Positions 25,894 to 32,922 of a DNA stretch of 64,000 bases are shown here, in pieces. This DNA is from Oleidesulfovibrio alaskensis DSM 16109 (GTDB taxonomy: Bacteria; Desulfobacterota; Desulfovibrionia; Desulfovibrionales; Desulfovibrionaceae). The stretch spans positions 248,001-312,000 of the forward strand of contig NZ_KI519494.1 in assembly GCF_000482745.1 (NCBI RefSeq), in the 5' to 3' direction. Each line of letters starts with the position of its first letter. Positions within the stretch are counted from its first letter, which is position 1. Both the position numbers and the translations under genes were made by a program. The notes beneath the pieces are model-generated. The model made no database searches, was not told where the DNA came from, and worked only from the letters and a program-made list of their open reading frames with translations.

Positions 25894-26487
25894 GTGGATG
25901 TCAACGAACTGGCAGCAGCCATAGCCCGTCAGGTACTGCAGCAACTGCGGGAAACTCCGCGGAAAACCTGTGTGATGGTGCTGGAACAGCGCGATGCGCA
26001 TCTTGCCGAGATGGTCAGAGGCTATCTGGGAGAAGATGCCGACCTGCTGTTCTGCGGTGAAGACACCGCAGGCAGAACGCCGTCGCGCTACATCCTGCCG
26101 TATGTGACATGCACCGAAATGGCTGATCTGGCAGCGGGCCGCGCCCAGACGCCTGTTCAGCAGGAAGTTCTCAGACTGCTGCTGTCCGGCGTGCCGGTCG
26201 AAGCGCTGGAGTTCGAGTACAAAACCTACGCCGAAACGGCACCGGGACCGCTTTTCAGCCTGTATCAGGCATACGAGAAAACGCTGGCCTCTTACGGCCT
26301 GAGACCGTTTGCGCATAAAGCGCCTGACGCGGTGCGGCACTGGCAGAATCTTGTGACCGCCCCCGTGGTGGAACAAGCGGCACAGACAGGTGCCGCCTGC
26401 CTGTGTGTGCGCCGCGATGCAGTGATTACGCCGCTGGCGGCGGAAGCTGCAAAAAACCTGAACATCAGCATACACAGACAGCTGTGA
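25894..26487 (+). CDS. BMC-associated protein of unassigned function
   Basis: 197 residues from GTG 25894. It begins VDVNELAAAIARQVLQQL, an amphipathic helix resembling encapsulation peptides. It continues with an alternating alpha/beta pattern (CVMVLEQRDAHLAEMVRGYL; YILPYVTCTEMADLAAGRA; ALEFEYKTYAETAPGPLFSL) and ends with VITPLAAEAAKNLNISIHR. The layout resembles the hypothetical proteins found in ethanolamine-type BMC loci between eutJ and eutN; there is no catalytic motif I can name. It lies between eutJ and the vertex-protein gene and is translated as part of the operon. Confidence 0.75.
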   Translation: MDVNELAAAIARQVLQQLRETPRKTCVMVLEQRDAHLAEMVRGYLGEDADLLFCGEDTAGRTPSRYILPYVTCTEMADLAAGRAQTPVQQEVLRLLLSGVPVEALEFEYKTYAETAPGPLFSLYQAYEKTLASYGLRPFAHKAPDAVRHWQNLVTAPVVEQAAQTGAACLCVRRDAVITPLAAEAAKNLNISIHRQL

Positions 26488-26500
26488 GGGTGGTGAACAT

Positions 26501-26776
26501 ATGATTATCGGCAAGGTGATCGGCAATGTGTGGGCCACGCGCAAGGAAGACGCCCTCAACGGACTGAAGCTGATGGTGGTGCAGCGCGAAGACGCCTGCA
26601 GCCGCAGCAGCCATGAAAGTTTTGTGGCCGTGGACTGTGTGGGCGCCGGAACGGATGAGCGTGTTCTTGTGGTTACCGGCAGCTCTGCGCGCAAGGCGCT
26701 GGGCAATCCCGATGCCCCTGTGGATGCCGCCATTGTGGGTATTATCGACGAAGTGAAAATTAGACCGGAGAGCTAG
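26501..26776 (+). CDS. eutN: EutN/CcmL-type pentameric vertex protein (BMC-P)
   Basis: 91 residues. The opening MIIGKVIGNVWATRKEDALN and the segment VAVDCVGAGTDERVLVVTGS identify the BMC-P fold, whose pentamers cap the shell vertices. The C-terminus VDAAIVGIIDEVKI is typical. It is the only BMC-P in the locus, which is enough to close a shell. The stop TAG is 1 bp before the GTG of the next shell gene. Confidence 0.95.
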   Translation: MIIGKVIGNVWATRKEDALNGLKLMVVQREDACSRSSHESFVAVDCVGAGTDERVLVVTGSSARKALGNPDAPVDAAIVGIIDEVKIRPES

Positions 26777-26777
26777 A

Positions 26778-27326
26778 GTGGATACGCTGGGGCTGGTTGA
26801 AAGCAGAAGCATCGCCGCCGGAGTGAATCTGGCGGACGGCATGGTCAAGGTGGCGCAGGTGGAACTTGTGCGCGCCGGCACCATCTGTTCCGGCCGCTAC
26901 TTTATCTGTCTCGGGGGCGACAGGCAGGCCGTGCAGACGGCTGTCAGCCATGCGGAACAGTCCGGCAGCGCGCTTGCCGGCAGCTACGTGATTTCCGGCG
27001 TGTCGCCGCAGGTGCTGGCGGTGCTTAAAAAAAGCGTGCAGCCCGGTACCCCGGGCGCGCTGGGCGTTGTGGAATGCCGCACTGTTTCCGCCGGTATTGC
27101 CGCAGCGGATGCCGCGGTCAAACGCTCCGGCATCAGTCTGCTGCGTCTTGTGACAGGGCAGGGCATCAACGGCAAATCATATTTCGTGTTCAGCGGTGAT
27201 GTAGCATCTGTGCAAGAAGCCGCAGACGCTGCAAAAACAGCTTTGGGCAGGCATCTTATCGAGTCGGTGGTCATAGCCAGACCGGACGCCTCGGTCGTCA
27301 GGGCCCTAACAAGCGGTGTGAGGTAA
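26778..27326 (+). CDS. PduT-like tandem-BMC shell protein with pore cysteine (copy 1)
   Basis: 182 residues, two BMC domains (DTLGLVESRSIAAGVNLADG and GALGVVECRTVSAGIAAADA). In PduT the pore motif TICPGKF supplies the cysteine that holds a [4Fe-4S] cluster at the trimer axis; here the matching sequence is TICSGRYF. A redox-active pore cluster is therefore likely but unproven, and the Pro-to-Ser change may alter it. A second PduT-like protein is encoded at 30902. Start is GTG immediately after the eutN stop. Confidence 0.88.
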   Translation: MDTLGLVESRSIAAGVNLADGMVKVAQVELVRAGTICSGRYFICLGGDRQAVQTAVSHAEQSGSALAGSYVISGVSPQVLAVLKKSVQPGTPGALGVVECRTVSAGIAAADAAVKRSGISLLRLVTGQGINGKSYFVFSGDVASVQEAADAAKTALGRHLIESVVIARPDASVVRALTSGVR

Positions 27327-27329
27327 AGA

Positions 27330-27680
27330 ATGAAAAAGAAACTTGTAGGGGTGGAGTGCCTTAACGAGTACATCTGCCAGTCCAGCAACAAATTGTATGC
27401 AGACAGCTCGGTTATTCTGACGCCCGGCGCCAGGGATGAACTGAGCAGACGCGGTGTGACCGTGGTGTACGGCCCCCGCCCCGAATCGGGCGAAGCACCT
27501 GCCGCCTGCCCGCCCGGATGCACGTGCCCGGCCTGCACCGCCGCAAAGGCGGACAGCGGACTTGAACAGCTTCTTTTTGCCGTGGCGGCCATGCTGAAGA
27601 CCGAATACGGCATAACCGACCCTGAAGAGCTGAAGAACCTCAGCTGTCAGGCACTCAGAACCATCAAAGCGAACCTTTAA
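27330..27680 (+). CDS. Small BMC-locus protein with a compact cysteine cluster
   Basis: 116 residues, family not recognised. The N-terminal 50 residues (MKKKLVGVECLNEYICQSSN ... VILTPGARDELSRRGVTVVY) look like an N-terminal module seen in some BMC cobalamin-adenosyltransferase or EutQ-type proteins. Residues 60-69 are CPPGCTCPAC, four cysteines (60, 64, 66, 69) suited to zinc or an iron-sulfur cluster. The C-terminal helix (LEQLLFAVAAMLKTEYG) resembles an encapsulation or dimerisation helix. It sits between a PduT-like and a BMC-H shell gene. It may be a redox adaptor or a shell-lumen linker. Confidence 0.75.
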   Translation: MKKKLVGVECLNEYICQSSNKLYADSSVILTPGARDELSRRGVTVVYGPRPESGEAPAACPPGCTCPACTAAKADSGLEQLLFAVAAMLKTEYGITDPEELKNLSCQALRTIKANL

Positions 27681-27705
27681 GTCGTAAGGAAAACTGGAGG
27701 ACATA

Positions 27706-27984
27706 ATGATGAATGCTCTTGGTATGATAGAGACCAAAGGTCTGGTTGGCGCAGTGGAAGCTGCCGATGCCATGGTAAAGGCTGCCAATGTTGAACTGAT
27801 CGGCCGCGAACAGGTGGGCGGCGGTCTGGTGACCGTGATGGTGCGCGGAGACGTGGGTGCCGTAAAGGCCGCCACCGACGCCGGTGCAGCAGCCGCAGGC
27901 CGCGTGGGCGAACTGGTCAGCGTGCACGTTATTCCCCGCCCGCACAGCGAAGTGGAACTGATTCTGCCCAAGCGTTCCAAATAG
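27706..27984 (+). CDS. BMC-H hexameric shell protein (copy B)
   Basis: 92 residues, canonical BMC domain: NALGMIETKGLVGAVEAADA, QVGGGLVTVMVRGDVGAVKA, HVIPRPHSEVELILPK. It is nearly identical to copy A at 23800-24084. GGAGG precedes two adjacent ATGs (27706 and 27709); either could be used. A hairpin-rich spacer follows. Confidence 0.95.
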   Translation: MMNALGMIETKGLVGAVEAADAMVKAANVELIGREQVGGGLVTVMVRGDVGAVKAATDAGAAAAGRVGELVSVHVIPRPHSEVELILPKRSK

Positions 27985-28355
27985 ATGACCGTGGGGCGTA
28001 CATGTCGGGGACTCCCGCCGCGTGTGCGCCTGTGTGAAGATGCTGGACAGAAAGAGCACCGGCACATGCAGGGCATACCCTGTCCGCCGGCCTGCCTGAA
28101 CGGCATCAGCCGGGAGTAATTTTTACATGCCTGCCCGATTCCCGACCGGCAGCAGCCGGTTTTCTGACGGCCGTGACAGCATTGCTGTGGCGTCGCGGCC
28201 GTCAGAAACCGCTCCGGCCCGCAAGGGCGGGCGCAACGGCGCAGCACACGGCCCGCATTGTCCGCATGGTGCGCGGACAGCCGCAGACGGCACGGCCGCA
28301 GTATGCCGCCGCAACATAATCAAATGCTCAACAATCGTATATTAAGGGGGCAAGG
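27985..28355. other. Hairpin-rich spacer between BMC-H copy B and the alcohol dehydrogenase gene
   Basis: 371 bp with no credible gene but four consecutive perfect inverted repeats: ACCGGC/GCCGGT (28145-28160); TTTCTGACGGCCG/CGGCCGTCAGAAA (28161-28208) enclosing ACAGCA/TGCTGT; GCCCGC/GCGGGC (28217-28232); TGTCCGC/GCGGACA (28259-28279). None ends in a T-tract. It could be a structured RNA, an mRNA stabiliser or a protein-binding site. Confidence 0.65.
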
Positions 28356-29465
28356 GTGACACAGTTCTACGGAAAAACAAAAATCTGCTATGGCGAAGAT
28401 GCCCTTGAGACCCTTGAGCGCCTTCCCATCAAGCAGGCGTTCATCGTCACCGATCCGTTCATGGTGAAGACCGGTTTCATCGACAGGCTCATAAGCCATC
28501 TTGATCTGGGCGGCATCCGTCACCGCGTGTTTGACGGTGTGGAGCCGGATCCTTCGCTGGAAACAGTCACCAAAGGTACCCACCTGTACATGCAGGATCA
28601 TGCCGAAGCTGTCATAGCGCTCGGCGGCGGTTCTGCCATCGACGCGGCCAAGGCCATAGCCTTTTTTGCCAGCAAGGTTGATACCTCGCGGCCGCGGCCC
28701 ATTCTGGTGGCCATTCCCACCACCAGCGGCACCGGGTCTGAAGTCACGGCCATATCGGTTGTGACGGACAAGGTGAACGAGGTGAAGATTCCGCTCAATG
28801 ACGAACAGCTCATTCCCGATCTGGCCATCCTTGATGCGCGGTTCACCCGTACGCTGCCCCCCTCGGTGACTTCCGTCACCGGTATGGATGTGCTGACGCA
28901 TGCCATTGAAGCATATACCTCGCGCAAGGCAAACGCGTTTACGTCCATCTACGCGGAATATGCCATCAGGTATGTTTTCGAATATCTGCCCCGCGCGTAC
29001 CGCTGCAGCGACGATATGGAAGCCCGTGAGAAAATGCTGCTTGCCTCCTGCATGGCAGGTATGGCCTTCAACAACAGCGGGCTGGGCATCACCCACAGCA
29101 TAGCGCACAGCCTCGGCGGTATTTTTCATGTGCCGCACGGGCTTGCCAATGCCGTGGTGCTGCCTTTCGTCATTCAGTTCAACAGCTTTGACGCTGCGGT
29201 GCAGTACCGCGAAATCGCACAGATGCTGTCTCTGCCTGCCGGTTCGGTGGGCGAGGGCACCCAGAGCCTTATCAAGGCCGTGCGCGAACTGAACGAATCC
29301 ATGGGAATACCCAACAGAATAGGTGCTCTTAAAATAGAAGAGAGTGCTTACCGCCAGCATGCCGATGTCATCGCCAGAAACGTGCTGGACGATATATGCA
29401 CCGCAGGCAATCCGAGAATGCCTTCGCGGGCCGATATCAGAATGCTGCTGGAACAGGCATGGTAG
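28356..29465 (+). CDS. cutO: Iron-dependent alcohol dehydrogenase of the microcompartment
   Basis: 369 residues from a GTG start after AAGGGGGC. It reduces acetaldehyde to ethanol and regenerates NAD+ for the aldehyde dehydrogenase. Group III metal-dependent ADH motifs: ALGGGSAIDAAKAIAFF (nucleotide binding), AIPTTSGTGSEVT, MDVLTHAIEAYTS, and the metal-ligand region ITHSIAHSLGGIFHVPHG. It resembles PduQ-type BMC enzymes. It opens the distal part of the locus after the hairpin-rich spacer. Confidence 0.93.
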   Translation: MTQFYGKTKICYGEDALETLERLPIKQAFIVTDPFMVKTGFIDRLISHLDLGGIRHRVFDGVEPDPSLETVTKGTHLYMQDHAEAVIALGGGSAIDAAKAIAFFASKVDTSRPRPILVAIPTTSGTGSEVTAISVVTDKVNEVKIPLNDEQLIPDLAILDARFTRTLPPSVTSVTGMDVLTHAIEAYTSRKANAFTSIYAEYAIRYVFEYLPRAYRCSDDMEAREKMLLASCMAGMAFNNSGLGITHSIAHSLGGIFHVPHGLANAVVLPFVIQFNSFDAAVQYREIAQMLSLPAGSVGEGTQSLIKAVRELNESMGIPNRIGALKIEESAYRQHADVIARNVLDDICTAGNPRMPSRADIRMLLEQAW

Positions 29466-29557
29466 ACGCGGTGCCGTAAAGGTACCTCGGGCACAGATAT
29501 ACGCGCGTGTAGCTGTGTGACGACCGGAATCACGCAGACCATGAAAAGGGGAAGACG

Positions 29558-30886
29558 ATGACTGGACAGACGGTGGAGTGTATTCGATCAGCAGGGGTTG
29601 TCGGAGCCGGCGGTGCCGGTCTGCCCACCCATATCAAGGCCGATGCCTCGGTGGATACTGTTCTGGTGAACGGTGCTTCATGTGAGCCGCTGCTCATGAG
29701 CGATCCCTACCTCATGCAGGCGCATCCCGATATCGTCATCCGCGGTCTTCTGGCCGTCATGGGCTGCACTGGCGCCCGTCGCGGCATCATCTGCCTGAAA
29801 GGCAAACACGCGGCAGCCATGGCTGCAGTGCGCGGGGCTGTGACCCGCGAGGGTTCCGGACGGCTTGAGGTGTTTGAACTGCGCGACTTTTATCCTGCCG
29901 GTGACGAACATGTGCTTGTGCACGAAGTGCTGGGCAGAACCGTGCCGCAGGGGGGCATCCCGTTGCAGATAGGGGCCGTGGTGAGCAACGTGGAAACCCT
30001 GTATAATGTTGCTCTGGCCATGGAGGGCACGCCCGTCACTCACCGTTATGTGACGGTGTCGGGCGAAGTGAAAAGGCACATGGTGGTCAAGGTGCCGGTG
30101 GGCACTCTTGTTTCCGACGTGCTGACCTTTGCGGGCGGTCCCGCCATAACTGAGTATAAAGTGGTGGACGGCGGCCCGATGATGGGCCGCGTCCTGCCCC
30201 ACACCGGCAGACCCGTGACCAAAACGACCAGCGGCCTGCTGGTGCTGCCGCCCGATCATACCGTTGTGGCGCGCAAGATAATGGACCCCGAAAAAGTCCG
30301 CAGGATAACCACCAGCATCTGCTGTCAGTGTTCGCACTGTACCGACCTGTGTCCGCGCAATCTGCTGGGGCACTCGCTGCATCCGCACCGGCTTATGCGC
30401 GTGCTTGAGGGCCAGATGCACGCCGGTACCGTGGCGCGGGAAGCTCTGCTGTGTTCCGAATGCGGCCTGTGTGAAAAATTTGCCTGCCCCATGATGGTTT
30501 CCCCCCGCGAGATCAACGCGCAGATCAAGCAGGTGCTGCGCCGCGAGGGAGTGCGCTGGGAAAGCACAGGCGAAGAACCGGTGCCGCATCCTTTCAGAAA
30601 AAGCAGATATGTGGCCACCGGCAGACTGCTGCGCCGCCTTGATCTGGTGCAGTACGATACACACCCCGGCTACGCAGGCGAATATACGCCGCACATGGTG
30701 CGCATACCTCTTGCCCAGCATATCGGTGCCCCGGCCGTGTGCGTGGTGGCCCCCGGAGACACTGTCAGAACGGGTGATCTTATCGGAGAAATACCCGAAA
30801 AGAGCATGGGGGCGCGCGTGCATGCCAGCATCAGCGGCAGGGTCGAGTCCGTGGAAGACGGCATGGTAACCATCAAGGCTTGTTAA
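29558..30886 (+). CDS. pduS: PduS-like RnfC-domain flavo-iron-sulfur oxidoreductase
   Basis: 442 residues. PduS reduces cobalamin in propanediol compartments. The N-terminal RnfC module starts GVVGAGGAGLPTHIKADA and is followed by VNGASCEPLL. Two [4Fe-4S] motifs are present: CCQCSHCTDLCPRN and CSECGLCEKFACPM. The C-terminal SLBB/biotinyl-lipoyl-like domain contains GARVHASISGRVESVEDG. There is no B12-dependent enzyme in this locus, so the electrons more likely go to CutD or across the PduT-like shell pores. That is inference from content and gene order. Confidence 0.9.
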   Translation: MTGQTVECIRSAGVVGAGGAGLPTHIKADASVDTVLVNGASCEPLLMSDPYLMQAHPDIVIRGLLAVMGCTGARRGIICLKGKHAAAMAAVRGAVTREGSGRLEVFELRDFYPAGDEHVLVHEVLGRTVPQGGIPLQIGAVVSNVETLYNVALAMEGTPVTHRYVTVSGEVKRHMVVKVPVGTLVSDVLTFAGGPAITEYKVVDGGPMMGRVLPHTGRPVTKTTSGLLVLPPDHTVVARKIMDPEKVRRITTSICCQCSHCTDLCPRNLLGHSLHPHRLMRVLEGQMHAGTVAREALLCSECGLCEKFACPMMVSPREINAQIKQVLRREGVRWESTGEEPVPHPFRKSRYVATGRLLRRLDLVQYDTHPGYAGEYTPHMVRIPLAQHIGAPAVCVVAPGDTVRTGDLIGEIPEKSMGARVHASISGRVESVEDGMVTIKAC

Positions 30887-30901
30887 GGGCAGGTGAATAT
30901 T

Positions 30902-31453
30902 ATGGATTTGCGTACTATCGGATGTGTGGAGCTGAACAGCGTTGCCATGGGCATGCATACTGCCGATGAAATGGTAAAGGCTGCTGAAGTGGAACTGGTG
31001 GTGGCCCGTCCCACCTGTCCGGGGCGGTATATAGCCATTGTGGCCGGTGATACCGGCGCGGTGAAAAGCAGTGTGGAAACAGGCTGCCGCATAGGCGGTG
31101 AAATGCTTGTTGACTCTTTTGTGCTGGCCAGTGTGCATTCCGACGTTATTCCGGCATTGGGCGGCGCACCCGAAGATGCCTCCATAAATGCACTGGGTGT
31201 CATAGAAACCTGTACCTCCGCTTCCTGTATTCTTGCCGCGGATGCCGCGGCAAAAGCCGCACAGGTTCATCTGCTCGAAATCCGCTTTGCAGCCGGACTT
31301 GCCGGCAAGGCTTTTGTGGTCATGACCGGCGATGTCAGTTCGGTGCAGGCGGCCGTAGAAGCAGGAGTGGCCGGTGTGGGCGAATCCGGTCCGGTGCTCA
31401 GCCATGTGGTCATTCCTTCTCCCAGTGAAGGGCTGAAGGCCAGAATTTTGTAA
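30902..31453 (+). CDS. pduT: PduT-like tandem-BMC shell protein with pore cysteine (copy 2)
   Basis: 183 residues; ATG 30902 is chosen over GTG 30893 because GGCAGGTG gives better spacing. Two BMC domains (TIGCVELNSVAMGMHTADEM; NALGVIETCTSASCILAADA). The pore motif reads RPTCPGRYIAIVAGD, very close to the PduT iron-sulfur cysteine motif TICPGKF. It follows the PduS-like gene directly, as in propanediol operons, where the two proteins interact. It is the better candidate of the two for a [4Fe-4S] shell pore. Confidence 0.92.
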   Translation: MDLRTIGCVELNSVAMGMHTADEMVKAAEVELVVARPTCPGRYIAIVAGDTGAVKSSVETGCRIGGEMLVDSFVLASVHSDVIPALGGAPEDASINALGVIETCTSASCILAADAAAKAAQVHLLEIRFAAGLAGKAFVVMTGDVSSVQAAVEAGVAGVGESGPVLSHVVIPSPSEGLKARIL

Positions 31454-31534
31454 TACAAGGCGGTGCCGCAGGCGGCGGGCGGGCGCATGCGCCCGGGTAC
31501 CCGCCGCCTGCGTTTTTCAACCGGAGGCACGGAT

Positions 31535-31894
31535 ATGTCTGTATTCGGTAACGAGCCGAGACAAAGGGTCATTCAGGAATATGTGCCGGGCAAACAGGTG
31601 ACGCTTGCCCATGTCATCGCCAGTCCGCAGCAGGGGCTGTACCTCAAGCTCGGGCTTGACGGCGAGACAGCAGGCGCTCTGGGTATTCTGACCATCACTC
31701 CCAGCGAGGGGGTTATCATCGCGGCAGATATCGCCACCAAGGCGGCCTCTGTCGAAATAGGCTTCCTTGACCGGTTCGGCGGGTCTTTGGTGCTGGTGGG
31801 CGATGTGGCCAGCGTGGAAGCTTCGCTCAAGGCTGTGCTGGGATATTTTGACGATGTGCTGCAGTACGCCGTTGTGGGACTGACAAGGTCGTAG
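31535..31894 (+). CDS. eutS: EutS/PduU-type circularly permuted BMC-H shell protein
   Basis: 119 residues from ATG 31535, preceded by GGAGG at 31523; the open frame extends upstream but the extra 24 residues are Arg-rich and unlike the family. RQRVIQEYVPGKQVTLAHVI is the family-typical N-terminus that forms a small beta-barrel plug over the pore, and ALGILTITPSEGVIIAADIA starts the permuted BMC core. DVASVEASLKAVLGYFDDVL completes it. Confidence 0.92.
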   Translation: MSVFGNEPRQRVIQEYVPGKQVTLAHVIASPQQGLYLKLGLDGETAGALGILTITPSEGVIIAADIATKAASVEIGFLDRFGGSLVLVGDVASVEASLKAVLGYFDDVLQYAVVGLTRS

Positions 31895-31908
31895 CGCGTG
31901 TTTACGTC

Positions 31909-32331
31909 ATGAAGAAAGTCATGCTTATCGGTGAGACCGGAGCGGGCAAAAGTTCGCTTATCCGGGCGCTGTCCGGCGGGGAATTTGTTCCCCGCAGGGG
32001 TATGGCTGTGGAATACTACGGCCGGTTTATCAACACCCCAGGCGAGTTTCTGGAAAACCGCCGGTTTTACTATGCGCTTATCACCACCGCGGCGGACTGC
32101 GACCTGCTGCTGATGGTTCAGGACGCCACACGCAGCACGTCTCTTTTTCCCCCGCGTTTCGCTCCCATCTTTAACCGCAGGGTGGTGGGTGTCATTTCTA
32201 AAAGCGATGCCTCCGAAGCCCGTTTTTCCCGTGCGGAGCAGTTTCTGCTCAGTGCGGGGGCGCGCGAGATTGTCCGCGCCAGTGTTGTTTCTCCGGACGG
32301 ACTGGATGCCCTGAAAACAGTTCTCTCCTGA
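31909..32331 (+). CDS. PduV/EutP-like small GTPase-type protein
   Basis: 140 residues. GETGAGKSSLIRALSGG is a Walker A loop near residue 10, INTPGEF takes the place of the switch II DTPG, and VVGVISKSD is the T/NKxD-type base-specificity motif. PduV associates with the shell and EutP has kinase-like activity, so the function here is open. It is the last gene of the BMC locus, and its final codons form the first unit of a degenerate tandem repeat. Confidence 0.88.
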   Translation: MKKVMLIGETGAGKSSLIRALSGGEFVPRRGMAVEYYGRFINTPGEFLENRRFYYALITTAADCDLLLMVQDATRSTSLFPPRFAPIFNRRVVGVISKSDASEARFSRAEQFLLSAGAREIVRASVVSPDGLDALKTVLS

Positions 32332-32476
32332 AAACAGTTCTGGTCTGATAACGTTCCTGTCTGAAAACGTTTCCGCCCGCCAGCATTTGCCCGCCAGAAG
32401 TTATCACCTGCCAGCAGTTTTGTCTGGCAGCGGCTTTCTATTGGCAGCAGCTTTCTTGTGGCCGCTGTTTTGCCGG
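32311..32476. repeat. Degenerate about 17-bp tandem repeat
   Basis: Units start at 32311, 32328, 32345, 32361, 32379, 32393, 32410, 32426, 32443 and 32460. The first two, CTGAAAACAGTTCTCTC and CTGAAAACAGTTCTGGT, are near identical; later ones drift to GCCAGCAGTTTTGTCT and GGCAGCAGCTTTCTTGT. The array begins inside the last codons of the PduV-like gene. Units abut directly, with no unique spacers. Confidence 0.65.
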
Positions 32477-32922
32477 AAAGCAGCAGCCCGCCGTTTCCTG
32501 CCGCCCCCATGCTGCCTGAGTGCATCCTGCATCAGGCGTTCTTTATTTTTTCTGTATAATTTTTCACCTGTTGTGTTCCGGTGCCGTTTTGTATCTGCGC
32601 GGGCGGTTATTTCCGCGCACATGGTGATTGCGGCATCAGTAGCATACTGTGCCGGTTCCGGCAGTGGCCGCGTGTGCCGCCTTGCCCGCCGCAGCAGGGC
32701 GCCCTGCAGACGTTGCGGGGCAGGATGCAGGCGTGCACGATCTTTTGCCGTGCGTATCGGGGCTGAGAGAACTTTGTCTGCCATACGCAGACACCGCAGG
32801 GCATGAGCGCGGCAACTAGATTATATCGTAAATAATGTTGCAGAAGTGAACTGTGGATTATATATCATAATAAGCATAGGTTCTGTCTGTCCGTGGTACC
32901 TGTTTTACCAAAGGAGTCTGCA
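32332..32922. other. Intergenic region before chemoreceptor 3
   Basis: 591 bp without a credible gene. The first 150 bp are the degenerate tandem repeat; the rest holds Cys/Arg-rich shadow frames. The A+T-rich stretch 32815-32885 (with TATATCATAATAAG near 32860) probably carries the chemoreceptor promoter. No clear terminator for the BMC operon was found. Confidence 0.5.

Noticed and set aside
29558..31453. Propanediol or ethanolamine B12-dependent compartment
   Set aside because: PduS/PduT homologues are present, but there is no diol dehydratase or ethanolamine ammonia-lyase gene; the signature enzyme has all choline-lyase residues.
32311..32476. CRISPR array
   Set aside because: Repeat units are about 17 bp, degenerate and directly adjacent with no unique spacers, and no cas gene is present.
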